A DNA stretch of 5,483 bases from Verrucomicrobiia bacterium. Lineage in GTDB: Bacteria; Verrucomicrobiota; Verrucomicrobiia; Limisphaerales; Palsa-1400. The notes beneath the pieces were generated by a model, which had not been told where the DNA came from, searched no databases, and saw only the letters and a list, made by a program, of their open reading frames with translations. Below, one piece after another: positions 1 through 5,483 of this stretch. The stretch spans positions 1 through 5,483 of the forward strand of contig JAICXV010000205.1 of NCBI GenBank assembly GCA_025934545.1, written 5' to 3'. A program made the translations under genes and the position numbers. Within the stretch, counting starts at the first letter, position 1, and each line of letters starts with the position of its first letter.

Positions 1-411
1 GGGGAACATCAACGCCTTTTTCCCCAGCATCTTCATGTCGCCCTTGTAGAACACGTCCTCAAATTCGTTCGTGTAAGGATCCAGCTTCGCCGCGAGCCGT
101 TCGATAAACTGCCGGTTCCGCTCCATCTTCTCGCTCTCGACGACGACGACCAATTCATCCTGCTGCGGGAATTCTTTGCGGTATTCGAGGAAGATCCTGT
201 GCGACTTATCCTTTTCACCGACGAGATTGTCCCGGTTCATGTCCATCTCCAGTCCATGCAGGCCGACTGGTTGGAAGACGCCGGCGGTGTAAGCGATGCA
301 GAGGATGCACAGAAAAATCTGCGGCAATACGAACCACTTCGGATGCCGGAGCAGGAGCCGCGTTACGAAACGCAGCGCGTTGGCGAAGGCCGAAGAGAAA
401 GGTGATTGCAT
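1..411 (-). CDS. MMPL/RND-family transporter, HpnN-like, N-terminal part (runs off left edge)
   Basis: The minus strand is open from an ATG at 411 to the window edge, giving 137 residues with no stop, so the gene is partial at its 3' end. Residues 1-25 are a basic, amphipathic start, and about 26-46 form a hydrophobic segment that would be the first membrane helix. Next comes a soluble stretch with the pattern MDMNRDNLVGEKDK (56-69), then FPQQDELVVVVES (81-93), then a helix rich in charged residues and FYKGDMKMLGKKALMF (121-136). This arrangement resembles the start of the MMPL/RND exporters related to hopanoid-associated HpnN: one helix, a DN-L motif, a four-valine strand and the beginning of the periplasmic porter domain. 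Members of that group move lipids or hydrophobic molecules within or across the envelope; the substrate here cannot be told. Full-length members have about 800-900 residues and some 12 helices, so most of the protein lies outside. The ribosome binding site is weak (ACGAGAA about 9 nt before the ATG). The family call is fairly secure, the HpnN subgroup less so. Confidence 0.8.
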   Translation of the reverse strand, partial: MQSPFSSAFANALRFVTRLLLRHPKWFVLPQIFLCILCIAYTAGVFQPVGLHGLEMDMNRDNLVGEKDKSHRIFLEYRKEFPQQDELVVVVESEKMERNRQFIERLAAKLDPYTNEFEDVFYKGDMKMLGKKALMFP

Positions 412-562
412 TTATTTGTTTCTCGTCAGGATTAGAAGTTAAGAGTCAGCCGCCGACAATCAAAAACAAAAGGCGGGAGCCAAGCGGCTGGGTGGACGGC
501 GAACATCAGAAGGACCGGCGGAGACTGTAATTCGTGTGCGAAGCGGACTGAAGTCCGCGCTC
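412..562. other. Intergenic region between yebC and the MMPL gene
   Basis: These 151 bp lie downstream of yebC and upstream of the transporter, both on the minus strand. The right end holds a 16-bp palindrome, listed separately. On the minus strand a weak candidate promoter is TTGATT (463-458), a 16-nt spacer and TAACTT (441-436), about 25 nt before the ATG at 411; the -10 match is poor. A short AGCC/GGCT stem (489-478 on the minus strand) is followed six bases later by a T-rich run (TTTTGTTTTT, 472-463). It is too short and too far from the T run to call a terminator. No small ORF here looks coding. Confidence 0.5.
543..558. repeat. 16-bp palindrome (REP-like) directly after yebC
   Basis: The sequence GCGGACTGAAGTCCGC is a perfect inverted repeat: 7-bp arms around a GA centre, or in RNA a 6-bp stem with a four-base UGAA loop. 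On the minus strand it begins four bases after the yebC stop codon TAG (565-563). No run of T follows it, so it does not look like a classic intrinsic terminator, although it could protect the mRNA 3' end. From memory, similar GGACTTCAGTCC-type palindromes recur between genes of Verrucomicrobia-like genomes. Only one copy lies in this window, so repeat status is inference. Confidence 0.5.
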
Positions 563-1288
563 CTATGTTGCTTCTTCGTTGGAATGGATCTCTTTGACGT
601 CGTCGTGATCTTCGAGCAAATCGATCAGGCGAGTGACGTCGGCAACCGCCCGGGGATCAGCGAGAGGGACAGTCAACGTGGGAATCCATGCGACTTCGGC
701 TACGGCCGGTTTTACGCCTTTGGCCTCGACGGCTTTGTTGACGGACTCGAAGTGGCCGGGGTCGGTCAAAATTTCAAAGCCCTGTTCATCGGCGCGAAAA
801 TCTTCGGCACCGGCTTCAAGGGCCGCTTCCATCAACTGATCCTCGTTCGCACCTTCGCGTGGGACGATGATCTGGCCTTTGCGCTGGAACAAACGACTGA
901 CGGAACCGGCGGTGGCAATGGTGCCGCCGTTTTTGGTGAGCAAACTGCGGATTTCCGCTGCGGTGCGATTGCGGTTATCGGTGCTCAATTCGACGAGAAT
1001 TGCGACGCCATGGGGGCCGTAGACTTCGTAAGTGAGGTCCTCGTAATTGACCGCTTCGCCGCCGCCGGTGCCGCGTTTGATGGCGCGGTCGATGTTTTCC
1101 GCGGGCATGTTGGCCGCCCGACTTCGCAGGAGCGCCATGCGCAGGCGCGGGTTCATGTCCGGATCGCCACCGGCCATTTTTGCGGCGATGGTGATTTCCT
1201 TGCTGAGCTTGGCAAAAATCTTCGCGCGCTTGGCGTCAATTCCGCCCTTAAAATGTTTGACCTTCGCCCATTTACTATGACCGGCCAT
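563..1288 (-). CDS. yebC: YebC/PmpR (TACO1) family protein
   Basis: The 241-residue product has the normal length of the YebC family (about 240-250). It opens with the family signature MAGHSKWAKVKHFKG and the DAKRAKIFAKLSKEI helix, continues with RMALLRSRAANMPAENIDRA (about 51-70) and RGTGGG, and has the strongly conserved core YEVYGPHGVAILVE followed by TDNRNRTAAEIRSLL and a GSVSRLF segment. YebC proteins are cytoplasmic three-domain proteins. They were long annotated as transcription regulators (PmpR), and bacterial members as well as mitochondrial TACO1 are now linked to translation, especially relief of ribosomes stalled on proline runs. The ATG at 1288 is fixed by the signature that starts there; the Shine-Dalgarno match is weak. 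In many bacteria yebC sits beside ruvC/ruvA; that is not the case on either side here. It is the third gene of a minus-strand series, 77 bp after the cysteine-motif membrane protein. No key residue appears to be missing. Confidence 0.97.
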   Translation of the reverse strand: MAGHSKWAKVKHFKGGIDAKRAKIFAKLSKEITIAAKMAGGDPDMNPRLRMALLRSRAANMPAENIDRAIKRGTGGGEAVNYEDLTYEVYGPHGVAILVELSTDNRNRTAAEIRSLLTKNGGTIATAGSVSRLFQRKGQIIVPREGANEDQLMEAALEAGAEDFRADEQGFEILTDPGHFESVNKAVEAKGVKPAVAEVAWIPTLTVPLADPRAVADVTRLIDLLEDHDDVKEIHSNEEAT

Positions 1289-1365
1289 AAATCAGTGAGT
1301 AGAATTCAATAACGGTTGTTCGGAATTGAACACGAAGAGGCAGGTCCGCACAAGGGACGGTTTTG
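1289..1365. promoter_or_regulatory. yebC upstream region with a short inverted repeat
   Basis: This 77-bp gap before yebC contains TTCAAT (1305-1310) and its reverse complement ATTGAA (1325-1330), separated by 14 bp, about 20-40 nt upstream of the yebC start. The arms are AT-rich and short, so this could be a regulator site or chance. I see no convincing -35/-10 pair. yebC could equally be read through from the genes upstream. Confidence 0.25.
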
Positions 1366-1953
1366 CTATTCCCATTCTTCGAGTAAATCCTGTTCGCGTC
1401 CGCGCAACGTTGCCCGGGTCGTAGCGGCCCAGCCGAAAACAATCGTGCTCGCGATGGCGACGAATATAACAGGAACGACGTCCGGTTTCTTCTGGTAGAA
1501 ACCACGCTGCGCCGCTGGAATCTTGTGCGATTCGGATTTGGATGGCCAAAAGAAATTCGGCACTAACAAAAAACAAACGGCTGCGGCAATCACCAGGCCA
1601 ACGAGAAAACGCGCGAAAACATCCGTCAATGAATCTCCCCAGTTAACGGTCCACGGCGGCGGTCCAAATCCGATTTTCCCGAGCAAACAGCGAAAGCACG
1701 CATAAATTACGTAGGGCGGCGGCGGACGGATTCCCGGCACATACGTGCGCACTTGCGAAATGGTCGTGGTGGTCACCGTGGGTTTGGTGGCACGAAATTG
1801 CTCGGCCAATTGCGGGTCGGCGTCGAGAATCGCGTTGAAGCAGCCTTCGCAGAGCTGTTGCGTTGAGGGATCGATTGCCGTGCCGTCTGGGTTTTGCTGC
1901 TCGGTCCGCCACGTCACATTTGCTTCACGCTGTCCGCATCGTTCGCAAAGCAC
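1366..1953 (-). CDS. Membrane protein with N-terminal CxxC...CxxC (zinc-ribbon-like) motif, unknown function
   Basis: I do not recognise this 195-residue protein as a named family. It starts with MLCERCGQREA, and two cysteine pairs (C3/C6 and C35/C38, the latter in LCEGCF) are spaced as in a treble-clef or zinc-ribbon knuckle. This recalls the N-terminal zinc modules of McsA/UvrB-associated proteins, but without their later domains. A threonine- and proline-rich linker follows (TTTT at 61-64, PPPP at 77-80), then a third pair, C86/C89 in YACFRC, another proline run (PPP at 98-100), and two predicted membrane helices at about 113-132 and 159-178. The tail is acidic and charged (LRGREQDLLEEWE). 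The start is a GTG at 1953. It is favoured because GGAGG lies six bases upstream and because the first cysteine pair begins at residue 3. The gene lies 12 nt after the preceding stop, so it is probably translated from the same mRNA as the four-helix protein. A zinc-binding membrane protein is inferred; the role is unknown. Confidence 0.8.
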   Translation of the reverse strand: MLCERCGQREANVTWRTEQQNPDGTAIDPSTQQLCEGCFNAILDADPQLAEQFRATKPTVTTTTISQVRTYVPGIRPPPPYVIYACFRCLLGKIGFGPPPWTVNWGDSLTDVFARFLVGLVIAAAVCFLLVPNFFWPSKSESHKIPAAQRGFYQKKPDVVPVIFVAIASTIVFGWAATTRATLRGREQDLLEEWE

Positions 1954-1965
1954 GGCTGGCCTCCG
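1954..1965 (-). promoter_or_regulatory. Ribosome binding site supporting the GTG start at 1953
   Basis: The 12 nt between the TAA stop of the upstream gene and the GTG read CGGAGGCCAGCC on the minus strand. GGAGG is a full-strength Shine-Dalgarno core at six-base spacing. It is the clearest ribosome binding site in the window, and it decides the non-ATG start of the cysteine-motif protein. Confidence 0.7.
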
Positions 1966-2505
1966 TTAAGCGTTTGGGGTGTATGCCCCACCATCCTCCA
2001 CACATTGAGCTGCGCGAAACGCCGCGATCAGCTTCGGTCGAGTCATGAACACAATGAGCAAAATGGGATAAACGAGACTAATGGCCGAACCAATCAATGC
2101 ACCGATGCCGCCGGCAATTGCCCCGACGTATTCCGGCCCAGATTTATTTTGCGCCTGTTGCAACAGCGGGACGACAAGGCATTGATAGGTGACGACGATG
2201 CTGACGGCCGCCATGAGCAAAGCGTATATGCCGTAAACAAGGGAAAGAACGCGGCCCCAGTTTTTCATTTGCAGCAATCCGATGCCGGCGATGAGCAGAA
2301 TAATTGAGGCGGTCACACCAAGGGGAACGCTAATTTTTACCCAACTTAAATAGGCCGGGTTGTTATGCATCAGTTGAAGCACGGGATTCTTTGAATCTCC
2401 CACGTCACGAAACATGAACAACGTCGAAATCAGGCTAATTATGCCCATTCCGGCAAACCCGATATTGAGCACTCCGAAAACAGTGACAGCGGTTGGGCGT
2501 TGCAT
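1966..2505 (-). CDS. Four-helix integral membrane protein, unknown function
   Basis: The 179-residue product is very hydrophobic. Predicted membrane helices lie at about 7-32, 56-79, 84-112 and 128-154. The start MQRPTAVTVFGVLNIGFAG resembles many small uncharacterised membrane proteins of Verrucomicrobia and Planctomycetes that open with a 'RPTAVTVFGVLNI' type segment; I cannot name a family. A soluble loop (about 33-55) sits between helices 1 and 2, and a short tail after helix 4 carries a single cysteine (C168). No catalytic motif is visible. The ATG at 2505 begins the first hydrophobic helix with a basic residue just ahead of it; the ribosome binding site is weak (CGAGAT about 7 nt upstream). 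It is the first gene of the minus-strand series, facing the divergent promoter region, and is tightly linked to the cysteine-motif membrane protein downstream. The two may act together, which is inference from spacing only. Confidence 0.8.
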   Translation of the reverse strand: MQRPTAVTVFGVLNIGFAGMGIISLISTLFMFRDVGDSKNPVLQLMHNNPAYLSWVKISVPLGVTASIILLIAGIGLLQMKNWGRVLSLVYGIYALLMAAVSIVVTYQCLVVPLLQQAQNKSGPEYVGAIAGGIGALIGSAISLVYPILLIVFMTRPKLIAAFRAAQCVEDGGAYTPNA

Positions 2506-2648
2506 GGGTTATCTCGTTGGTTGGTGCGGTTTCATTGGGCGGACGAGGCGAGATTGCCACCGCAGCGAGAGCACTGCAACGGAAATGCAATTGCCGTTTG
2601 TTCGAATTTGCATTTTGAAATCTGTGTTACCGGTGCGATGGTTGACAC
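2506..2648. promoter_or_regulatory. Divergent intergenic region, probable promoters both ways
   Basis: These 143 bp separate the start of the four-helix membrane protein (minus) from the start of the MocA-like gene (plus), so promoters for both should lie here. The right half is AT-richer and contains an inverted repeat, listed separately. I cannot pick a convincing -35/-10 pair on either strand. TTGCCG at 2591-2596 and AT-rich sequence about 17 bases later are the best, weak, candidate for the plus strand. No RNA gene or small ORF is evident. Confidence 0.45.
2583..2615. repeat. Inverted repeat AAATGCAA / TTGCATTT, possible operator
   Basis: AAATGCAA (2583-2590) is exactly mirrored by TTGCATTT (2608-2615) across a 17-bp spacer, 34-66 bp ahead of the plus-strand start. 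The half-site centres are about 25 bp apart, not an exact multiple of the helical turn, so binding of a regulator is plausible but unproven. Confidence 0.35.
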
Positions 2649-3266
2649 ATGAATACGCGTCTCCATCTGGCGGCTGTCATTCTCGGGGCCGGCCGTTCGC
2701 GTCGTATGGGGAAACCGAAACTTCTCTTGCCGTGGCACGGCTCGACCATCATCGCACATGAAATCGAAACATGGCGTCAACTGGGAGCCGACGTGCGGGT
2801 GACGTGTGGTCCGCGGCCCGATCCGGTGGCGGACGAACTAGATCGGCTCGATTTTCCGGAAACGTCGCGGATCGTAAATCCGAAACCCGACGATGGAATG
2901 TTTAGCTCGATCCGGTGTGCGGCGCGTTTGCCATGGACTCAGGACACGACCCATTTCGCGATCATTCTCGGTGATCAACCGCACATCAAAAAGCCAACGC
3001 TTCAAAAACTGCTGCATCTTGCAGAGGAGGAATTCGATAAGATCTGCCAGCCTCGTCATGAAGGGAAGTTTTGTCATCCGGTCATTTTACCGCGCCAATT
3101 TTTTGCACAACTAGCCGATACGAAAGCAGAGCGCTTGTGTGACTTTCTCGCAGACCAGGATGTCGAACCGTGCGAGGCGAGCGATGCCGGACTGGGGCTG
3201 GACATCAATGTTGCCGACGATTACGAAGCTGCGCTGCGGATTGAGCAACAGCCGGTGTTGCGTTAG
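2649..3266 (+). CDS. MocA-like nucleotidyltransferase (molybdenum cofactor cytidylyltransferase family)
   Basis: The 205-residue protein is a cytoplasmic GT-A-fold nucleotidyltransferase. Its N-terminus has the NTP-binding signature LAAVILGAGRSRRMGKPKLL (7-26) with the conserved G-S-RMG-K residues. NPKPDDGMFSSI (77-88) matches the substrate loop, LGDQP (107-111) supplies the metal-binding aspartate, HPVILP (143-148) is the typical HP element, and the end has LDINVADDYEAAL (184-196), the usual D-DY closing motif. GDQP and the HP element fit MocA (CTP:molybdopterin cytidylyltransferase) better than the GTP-using MobA, but relatives in this family act on other sugars or cofactors. Length is normal. 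No molybdenum-cofactor or molybdoenzyme gene (xdh, coxL, xdhC) is in the window to confirm the substrate. The ATG at 2649 gives a complete domain; no clear Shine-Dalgarno precedes it. It appears to be a single-gene transcript that ends 4 nt from the convergent TPR gene. Confidence 0.85.
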   Translation: MNTRLHLAAVILGAGRSRRMGKPKLLLPWHGSTIIAHEIETWRQLGADVRVTCGPRPDPVADELDRLDFPETSRIVNPKPDDGMFSSIRCAARLPWTQDTTHFAIILGDQPHIKKPTLQKLLHLAEEEFDKICQPRHEGKFCHPVILPRQFFAQLADTKAERLCDFLADQDVEPCEASDAGLGLDINVADDYEAALRIEQQPVLR

Positions 3267-3270
3267 CGCG

Positions 3271-5100
3271 TCACTTATCGCTGGCGATCTTGCCATCTTT
3301 GAATAACGCGAGATGTTTCTCGCAACGCGCGACGATGTTGGTGTTGCCGGCTGCGCGTGCCAGCGTGATGGCCTGCTCTTCGGCCTGAATCGCGTCAGGA
3401 AATTTTCCACCGCGGGCCAATGCGCCGGCGAGAATGGCGTAGTTCACAAAATTTTCCGGCTCGAGGAGGACGGCGTGCTGCGCACATTCAATTGCTCGCG
3501 GAGCATTGGTTGCTGAAATCTTCGGTTCGCTGGCCACCATCCAGGCGAAGTCCCGTAAGCCGTCTACATAGTCTGGGTTTGCGCTTACTGCTTGCGAAAA
3601 GCACAGGAAGGCTTTGTCGGACATACCGCGCTCGTCGTAAATGCGGCCGAGGGCCCGACTGACTTCCACTCTGTCCGGCGCTAATTTGAACGCGGCCTCA
3701 TAGCAGTCCTGAGCTGCACTGATATTTTTTTTGCGTTGGTAGATTTTGCCGAGATGAAAAAGCGAATAACCCTCGACCTCGACCGCAAGCGCATTGGAGT
3801 AGCATTGCGAGGCCTTATCGAGCAGCCCGATTTCTTCGAAGTGGCCGCCGTAATGGACTAAAGCCTCGCGATTGTTCGGCACGGCGGACAGGGCGTGTGA
3901 GTAAAGCACTTCGGTGTTTTGCCAATAGCCGACTTGCGTTTGGGCGAGAGTGACAAAACCGGCCAGGGCGCATGTCGTGGCAAACATCGTCCAAACGACG
4001 GCGCGCTTACGCGTCAGGACAAAATTCGTGAGCGGCCAAATTATGGCGAGCGACAGACCAATTGATGGCAAGTAAGAATAGCGGTCGGCGTATCCCTGGC
4101 TGCCAGTTTGGAGAATGCCCGATATGGGAACCAACATTCCCAAAAACCATAACCAGCCGACGAGTGGCGCGCGCTGGCGACGCGCGGCGATTATTGCGAC
4201 GACAGTTAATGTGACGAAAACCAAAGCAATAAAACAAAGCCAGCCGATTGACGCCTTTTCCTGGGGATAAAACATGGTCAGATGTGTTGGGATAAAAAAT
4301 TTCACCAGATAAAACCAGTAGCTGACGAGCGTATTGCTGATGCGCGAGGCAAAGCCGAGTTCCTGCAGATTGTTCATCGCTCCGGCCGAGATCTGTGTTC
4401 GCAATGTGAATATCGAGTCGAGTACCGACAGCAGAAAAAACGGCCATTTTTCCAGAACCAATTGTTTCCACCCGGTGCGTTGCAGCGGCCAATAATCCAG
4501 CAGCAAGAGAACGCAGGGCAGCGTGACGATCATGGGCTTGGACATCAATCCCAGGGCAAACCACAACAAAGACAGATAATAAGCGCGCCGGTTGTTTTGT
4601 CGCCCATAGGGGAAATATGCGTGCAACGTCAGCAAAAAGAAAAATGCGCTCAGGACATCTTTTCGTTCGGAAACCCACGCGACGGATTCGACGTGCAATG
4701 GATGAACGGCGAATAGCGCAGCAACGAGCCATGCCATCACAGTCAGGTCTTTTTTCTCGTCAAAACGACGCACGAGAAAAAATAAGAGAACGACGTTCGC
4801 GCCATGAAAGAGAACGTTCTCCCAATGATGGAAGCGCGGGTTGAGACCAAAGATCTGGCAATCGAGCATATGCGACAAAGCGGTTAGTGGATGCCAATTA
4901 CCACCGAGGCTGTGCGTGCAAAACCAGAGAAGATTTTTCAGGTTCAATCCACCGGAAATGCGAGGGTTTTGATAGACGTAACCCCAGTCGTCAATTTCTA
5001 CGAATTGCGCCCAGTTGACCGGCAGGTAAACGGCGACGGTCAACAACACCAGGCCGGCGGCGATGAGCCACGCTTTGGTTGCTGGTTGTGTGGAGCGCAC
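3271..5100 (-). CDS. Multi-spanning membrane protein with C-terminal TPR repeats (TMTC/DUF1736-like, probable glycosyltransferase)
   Basis: From a GTG at 5100 the product has 609 residues. Helix 1 (about 10-28) is followed by an acidic pair in EIDDWGYVYQNP (36-47), as in the first loop of GT-C mannosyltransferase-like enzymes. The family pattern continues with NWHPLTALSHMLDC (68-81), a histidine-rich NP..HH..N segment, VHPLHVESVAWVSERKD (132-148), MSKPMIVTLP (186-195), LDYWPL (201-206) and QGYADRYSYLPSIGL (335-349), with about ten membrane helices to residue 390. From about 412 to 600 there are four or five TPR-like units, for example LGKIYQRKKNISAAQDCYEA. Such TPR membrane proteins are common in Verrucomicrobia and Planctomycetes and are related to eukaryotic TMTC O-mannosyltransferases; a role in envelope protein or polysaccharide glycosylation is inferred. 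The frame stays open to a TTG at 5193 (640 residues), but that extension is cysteine-rich, unlike the family and without a ribosome binding site, so GTG 5100 is preferred. There is no ATG before helix 1. Confidence 0.85.
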   Translation of the reverse strand: MRSTQPATKAWLIAAGLVLLTVAVYLPVNWAQFVEIDDWGYVYQNPRISGGLNLKNLLWFCTHSLGGNWHPLTALSHMLDCQIFGLNPRFHHWENVLFHGANVVLLFFLVRRFDEKKDLTVMAWLVAALFAVHPLHVESVAWVSERKDVLSAFFFLLTLHAYFPYGRQNNRRAYYLSLLWFALGLMSKPMIVTLPCVLLLLDYWPLQRTGWKQLVLEKWPFFLLSVLDSIFTLRTQISAGAMNNLQELGFASRISNTLVSYWFYLVKFFIPTHLTMFYPQEKASIGWLCFIALVFVTLTVVAIIAARRQRAPLVGWLWFLGMLVPISGILQTGSQGYADRYSYLPSIGLSLAIIWPLTNFVLTRKRAVVWTMFATTCALAGFVTLAQTQVGYWQNTEVLYSHALSAVPNNREALVHYGGHFEEIGLLDKASQCYSNALAVEVEGYSLFHLGKIYQRKKNISAAQDCYEAAFKLAPDRVEVSRALGRIYDERGMSDKAFLCFSQAVSANPDYVDGLRDFAWMVASEPKISATNAPRAIECAQHAVLLEPENFVNYAILAGALARGGKFPDAIQAEEQAITLARAAGNTNIVARCEKHLALFKDGKIASDK

Positions 5101-5197
5101 GGGATGATGATAGCAGTTGCCCGGCGTGGCGCATGTGGAAATTGTAGGTTGCGAATTTGCTTCTGCACGGCAAAAAATCGCGCTACAAACCAACCCG
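5101..5197. promoter_or_regulatory. Divergent region between the TPR membrane protein and the lytic transglycosylase
   Basis: If the TPR gene starts at GTG 5100, this 97-bp stretch carries both start regions. Neither gene has a good Shine-Dalgarno sequence. On the plus strand a weak pair is TTGCGA followed 17 bases later by an A-rich AAAAAAT. On the minus strand TATCAT lies just ahead of the GTG, too close to serve a leadered mRNA. I make no firm promoter call. Confidence 0.3.
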
Positions 5198-5483
5198 ATG
5201 AGGATACGAATTCTTGTGCTGCTGATCTGCGCAGGAATTATCGGTTACTGGTGGTGGAGCTATCGGCGGGAACATCGCTATGACAGCTTCATCGTCGCGG
5301 CATCGCAGCGGTACAAAATCGACCCGGCCCTGATCAAAGCGGTTTGCTGGCGCGAGAGCCGGTTCCACGCGGATGCGCGCGGCGGGGCTGGCGAGTTGGG
5401 CTTGATGCAAGTGCGCTCGACGGCAGCGCAGGAATGGGCCGACGCCGAGCGGGTTCGCTCATTTCAACACCAGGCTTGTCTCA
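5198..5483 (+). CDS. Lytic transglycosylase (SLT domain), N-terminal part, runs off right edge
   Basis: An ATG at 5198 opens a frame that stays open to the window end (95 codons plus one base), so the gene is partial at its 3' end. Residues 1-20 (MRIRILVLLICAGIIGYWWW) form a basic N-terminus and one hydrophobic helix, a signal anchor. The SLT (Slt70-like, GH23) domain then begins: YDSFIVAASQRYKIDPALIKAV (28-49), the catalytic glutamate E53 in WRESRF, and the ELGLMQV motif (66-72) that follows the active site in this family. Such enzymes cleave the MurNAc-GlcNAc bond of peptidoglycan in the periplasm to give 1,6-anhydro products, for wall turnover or to make room for envelope machines. The short N-terminus with an early SLT domain suggests a small protein of about 200 residues, like minimal transglycosylases. 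It is divergent from the TPR membrane protein. There is no clear ribosome binding site, but the anchor directly after the ATG supports this start. Confidence 0.88.
   Translation, partial: MRIRILVLLICAGIIGYWWWSYRREHRYDSFIVAASQRYKIDPALIKAVCWRESRFHADARGGAGELGLMQVRSTAAQEWADAERVRSFQHQACL

Noticed and set aside
220..262. Possible frameshift in the MMPL gene near the end of the first helix
   Set aside because: A careful recount shows one continuous frame from 411 to 1; the segment between helix 1 and the DN-L motif is only slightly long.
33..405. Open frames on both strands at the left edge (61 and 68 residues)
   Set aside because: They overlap the in-frame MMPL transporter start, which has a proper helix and family motifs; these frames are Ser/Arg-rich or featureless.
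463..489. Possible intrinsic terminator after yebC (short AGCC/GGCT stem and T-rich run on the minus strand)
   Set aside because: The stem has only four pairs, and six bases separate it from an interrupted T run, which is not a convincing terminator.
536..1312. Plus-strand open frame of 258 residues lying opposite yebC
   Set aside because: It covers almost exactly the yebC gene in the antisense direction. Its composition (many Phe, Gly, Ala, Asp) is what a high-GC antisense frame gives, and no motif is visible, while yebC is unmistakable.
4282..4716. Plus-strand open frame of 144 residues opposite the TPR gene
   Set aside because: Gln/Arg-rich antisense shadow with no recognisable domain or ribosome binding site.
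4007..4732. Minus-strand open frame of 241 residues inside the TPR membrane protein gene
   Set aside because: It is an alternative frame of the clearly coding TPR gene; it is Arg-rich, lacks helices or motifs, and shares the same bases as conserved family motifs.
5183..5410. Minus-strand frame of 75 residues opposite the lytic transglycosylase
   Set aside because: It is antisense to an SLT domain with its catalytic glutamate and GLMQ motif; it has no independent coding evidence.

Overview
This is a bacterial chromosomal window with moderately high GC by eye, densely packed with genes. The style of the proteins suggests the Verrucomicrobiota/PVC bacteria, perhaps a Pedosphaera-like lineage: an HpnN-like MMPL transporter, a TPR-carrying TMTC/DUF1736-type membrane protein, small membrane proteins of no recognised family, and a short GC-rich palindrome at a gene end. 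That assignment is inference from family resemblance; no rRNA or other marker is present.

Layout. Positions 1-2505 hold four genes on the minus strand. In transcription order they are: a four-helix membrane protein of unknown function (2505-1966); a cysteine-motif protein with two membrane helices (1953-1366); yebC (1288-563); and the N-terminal 137 codons of an MMPL/RND-type transporter that runs off the left edge (411-1). The first two are almost certainly co-transcribed, with only 12 nt between them and a ribosome binding site inside that gap. The gaps before yebC (77 bp) and before the transporter (151 bp) leave room for extra promoters. A divergent intergenic region (2506-2648) separates this cluster from a plus-strand MocA-like nucleotidyltransferase (2649-3266). 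That gene meets, tail to tail with a 4-nt gap, a large minus-strand multi-spanning membrane protein with C-terminal TPR repeats (about 5100-3271). The right edge carries the start of a divergently transcribed, membrane-anchored lytic transglycosylase (5198 onward).

Function. The genes do not form one obvious pathway. They cover translation support (YebC), lipid or envelope transport (MMPL), cofactor nucleotidylation (MocA-like), probable envelope glycosylation (TPR membrane protein) and peptidoglycan turnover (lytic transglycosylase), plus two unassigned membrane proteins. I see no CRISPR array, transposase, tRNA, rRNA, phage gene or defence cassette. The points most worth a second look are the unassigned two-gene membrane/cysteine-motif operon next to yebC (one of its proteins carries two proline runs), the palindrome touching the yebC stop codon, and the uncertain start of the TPR protein.
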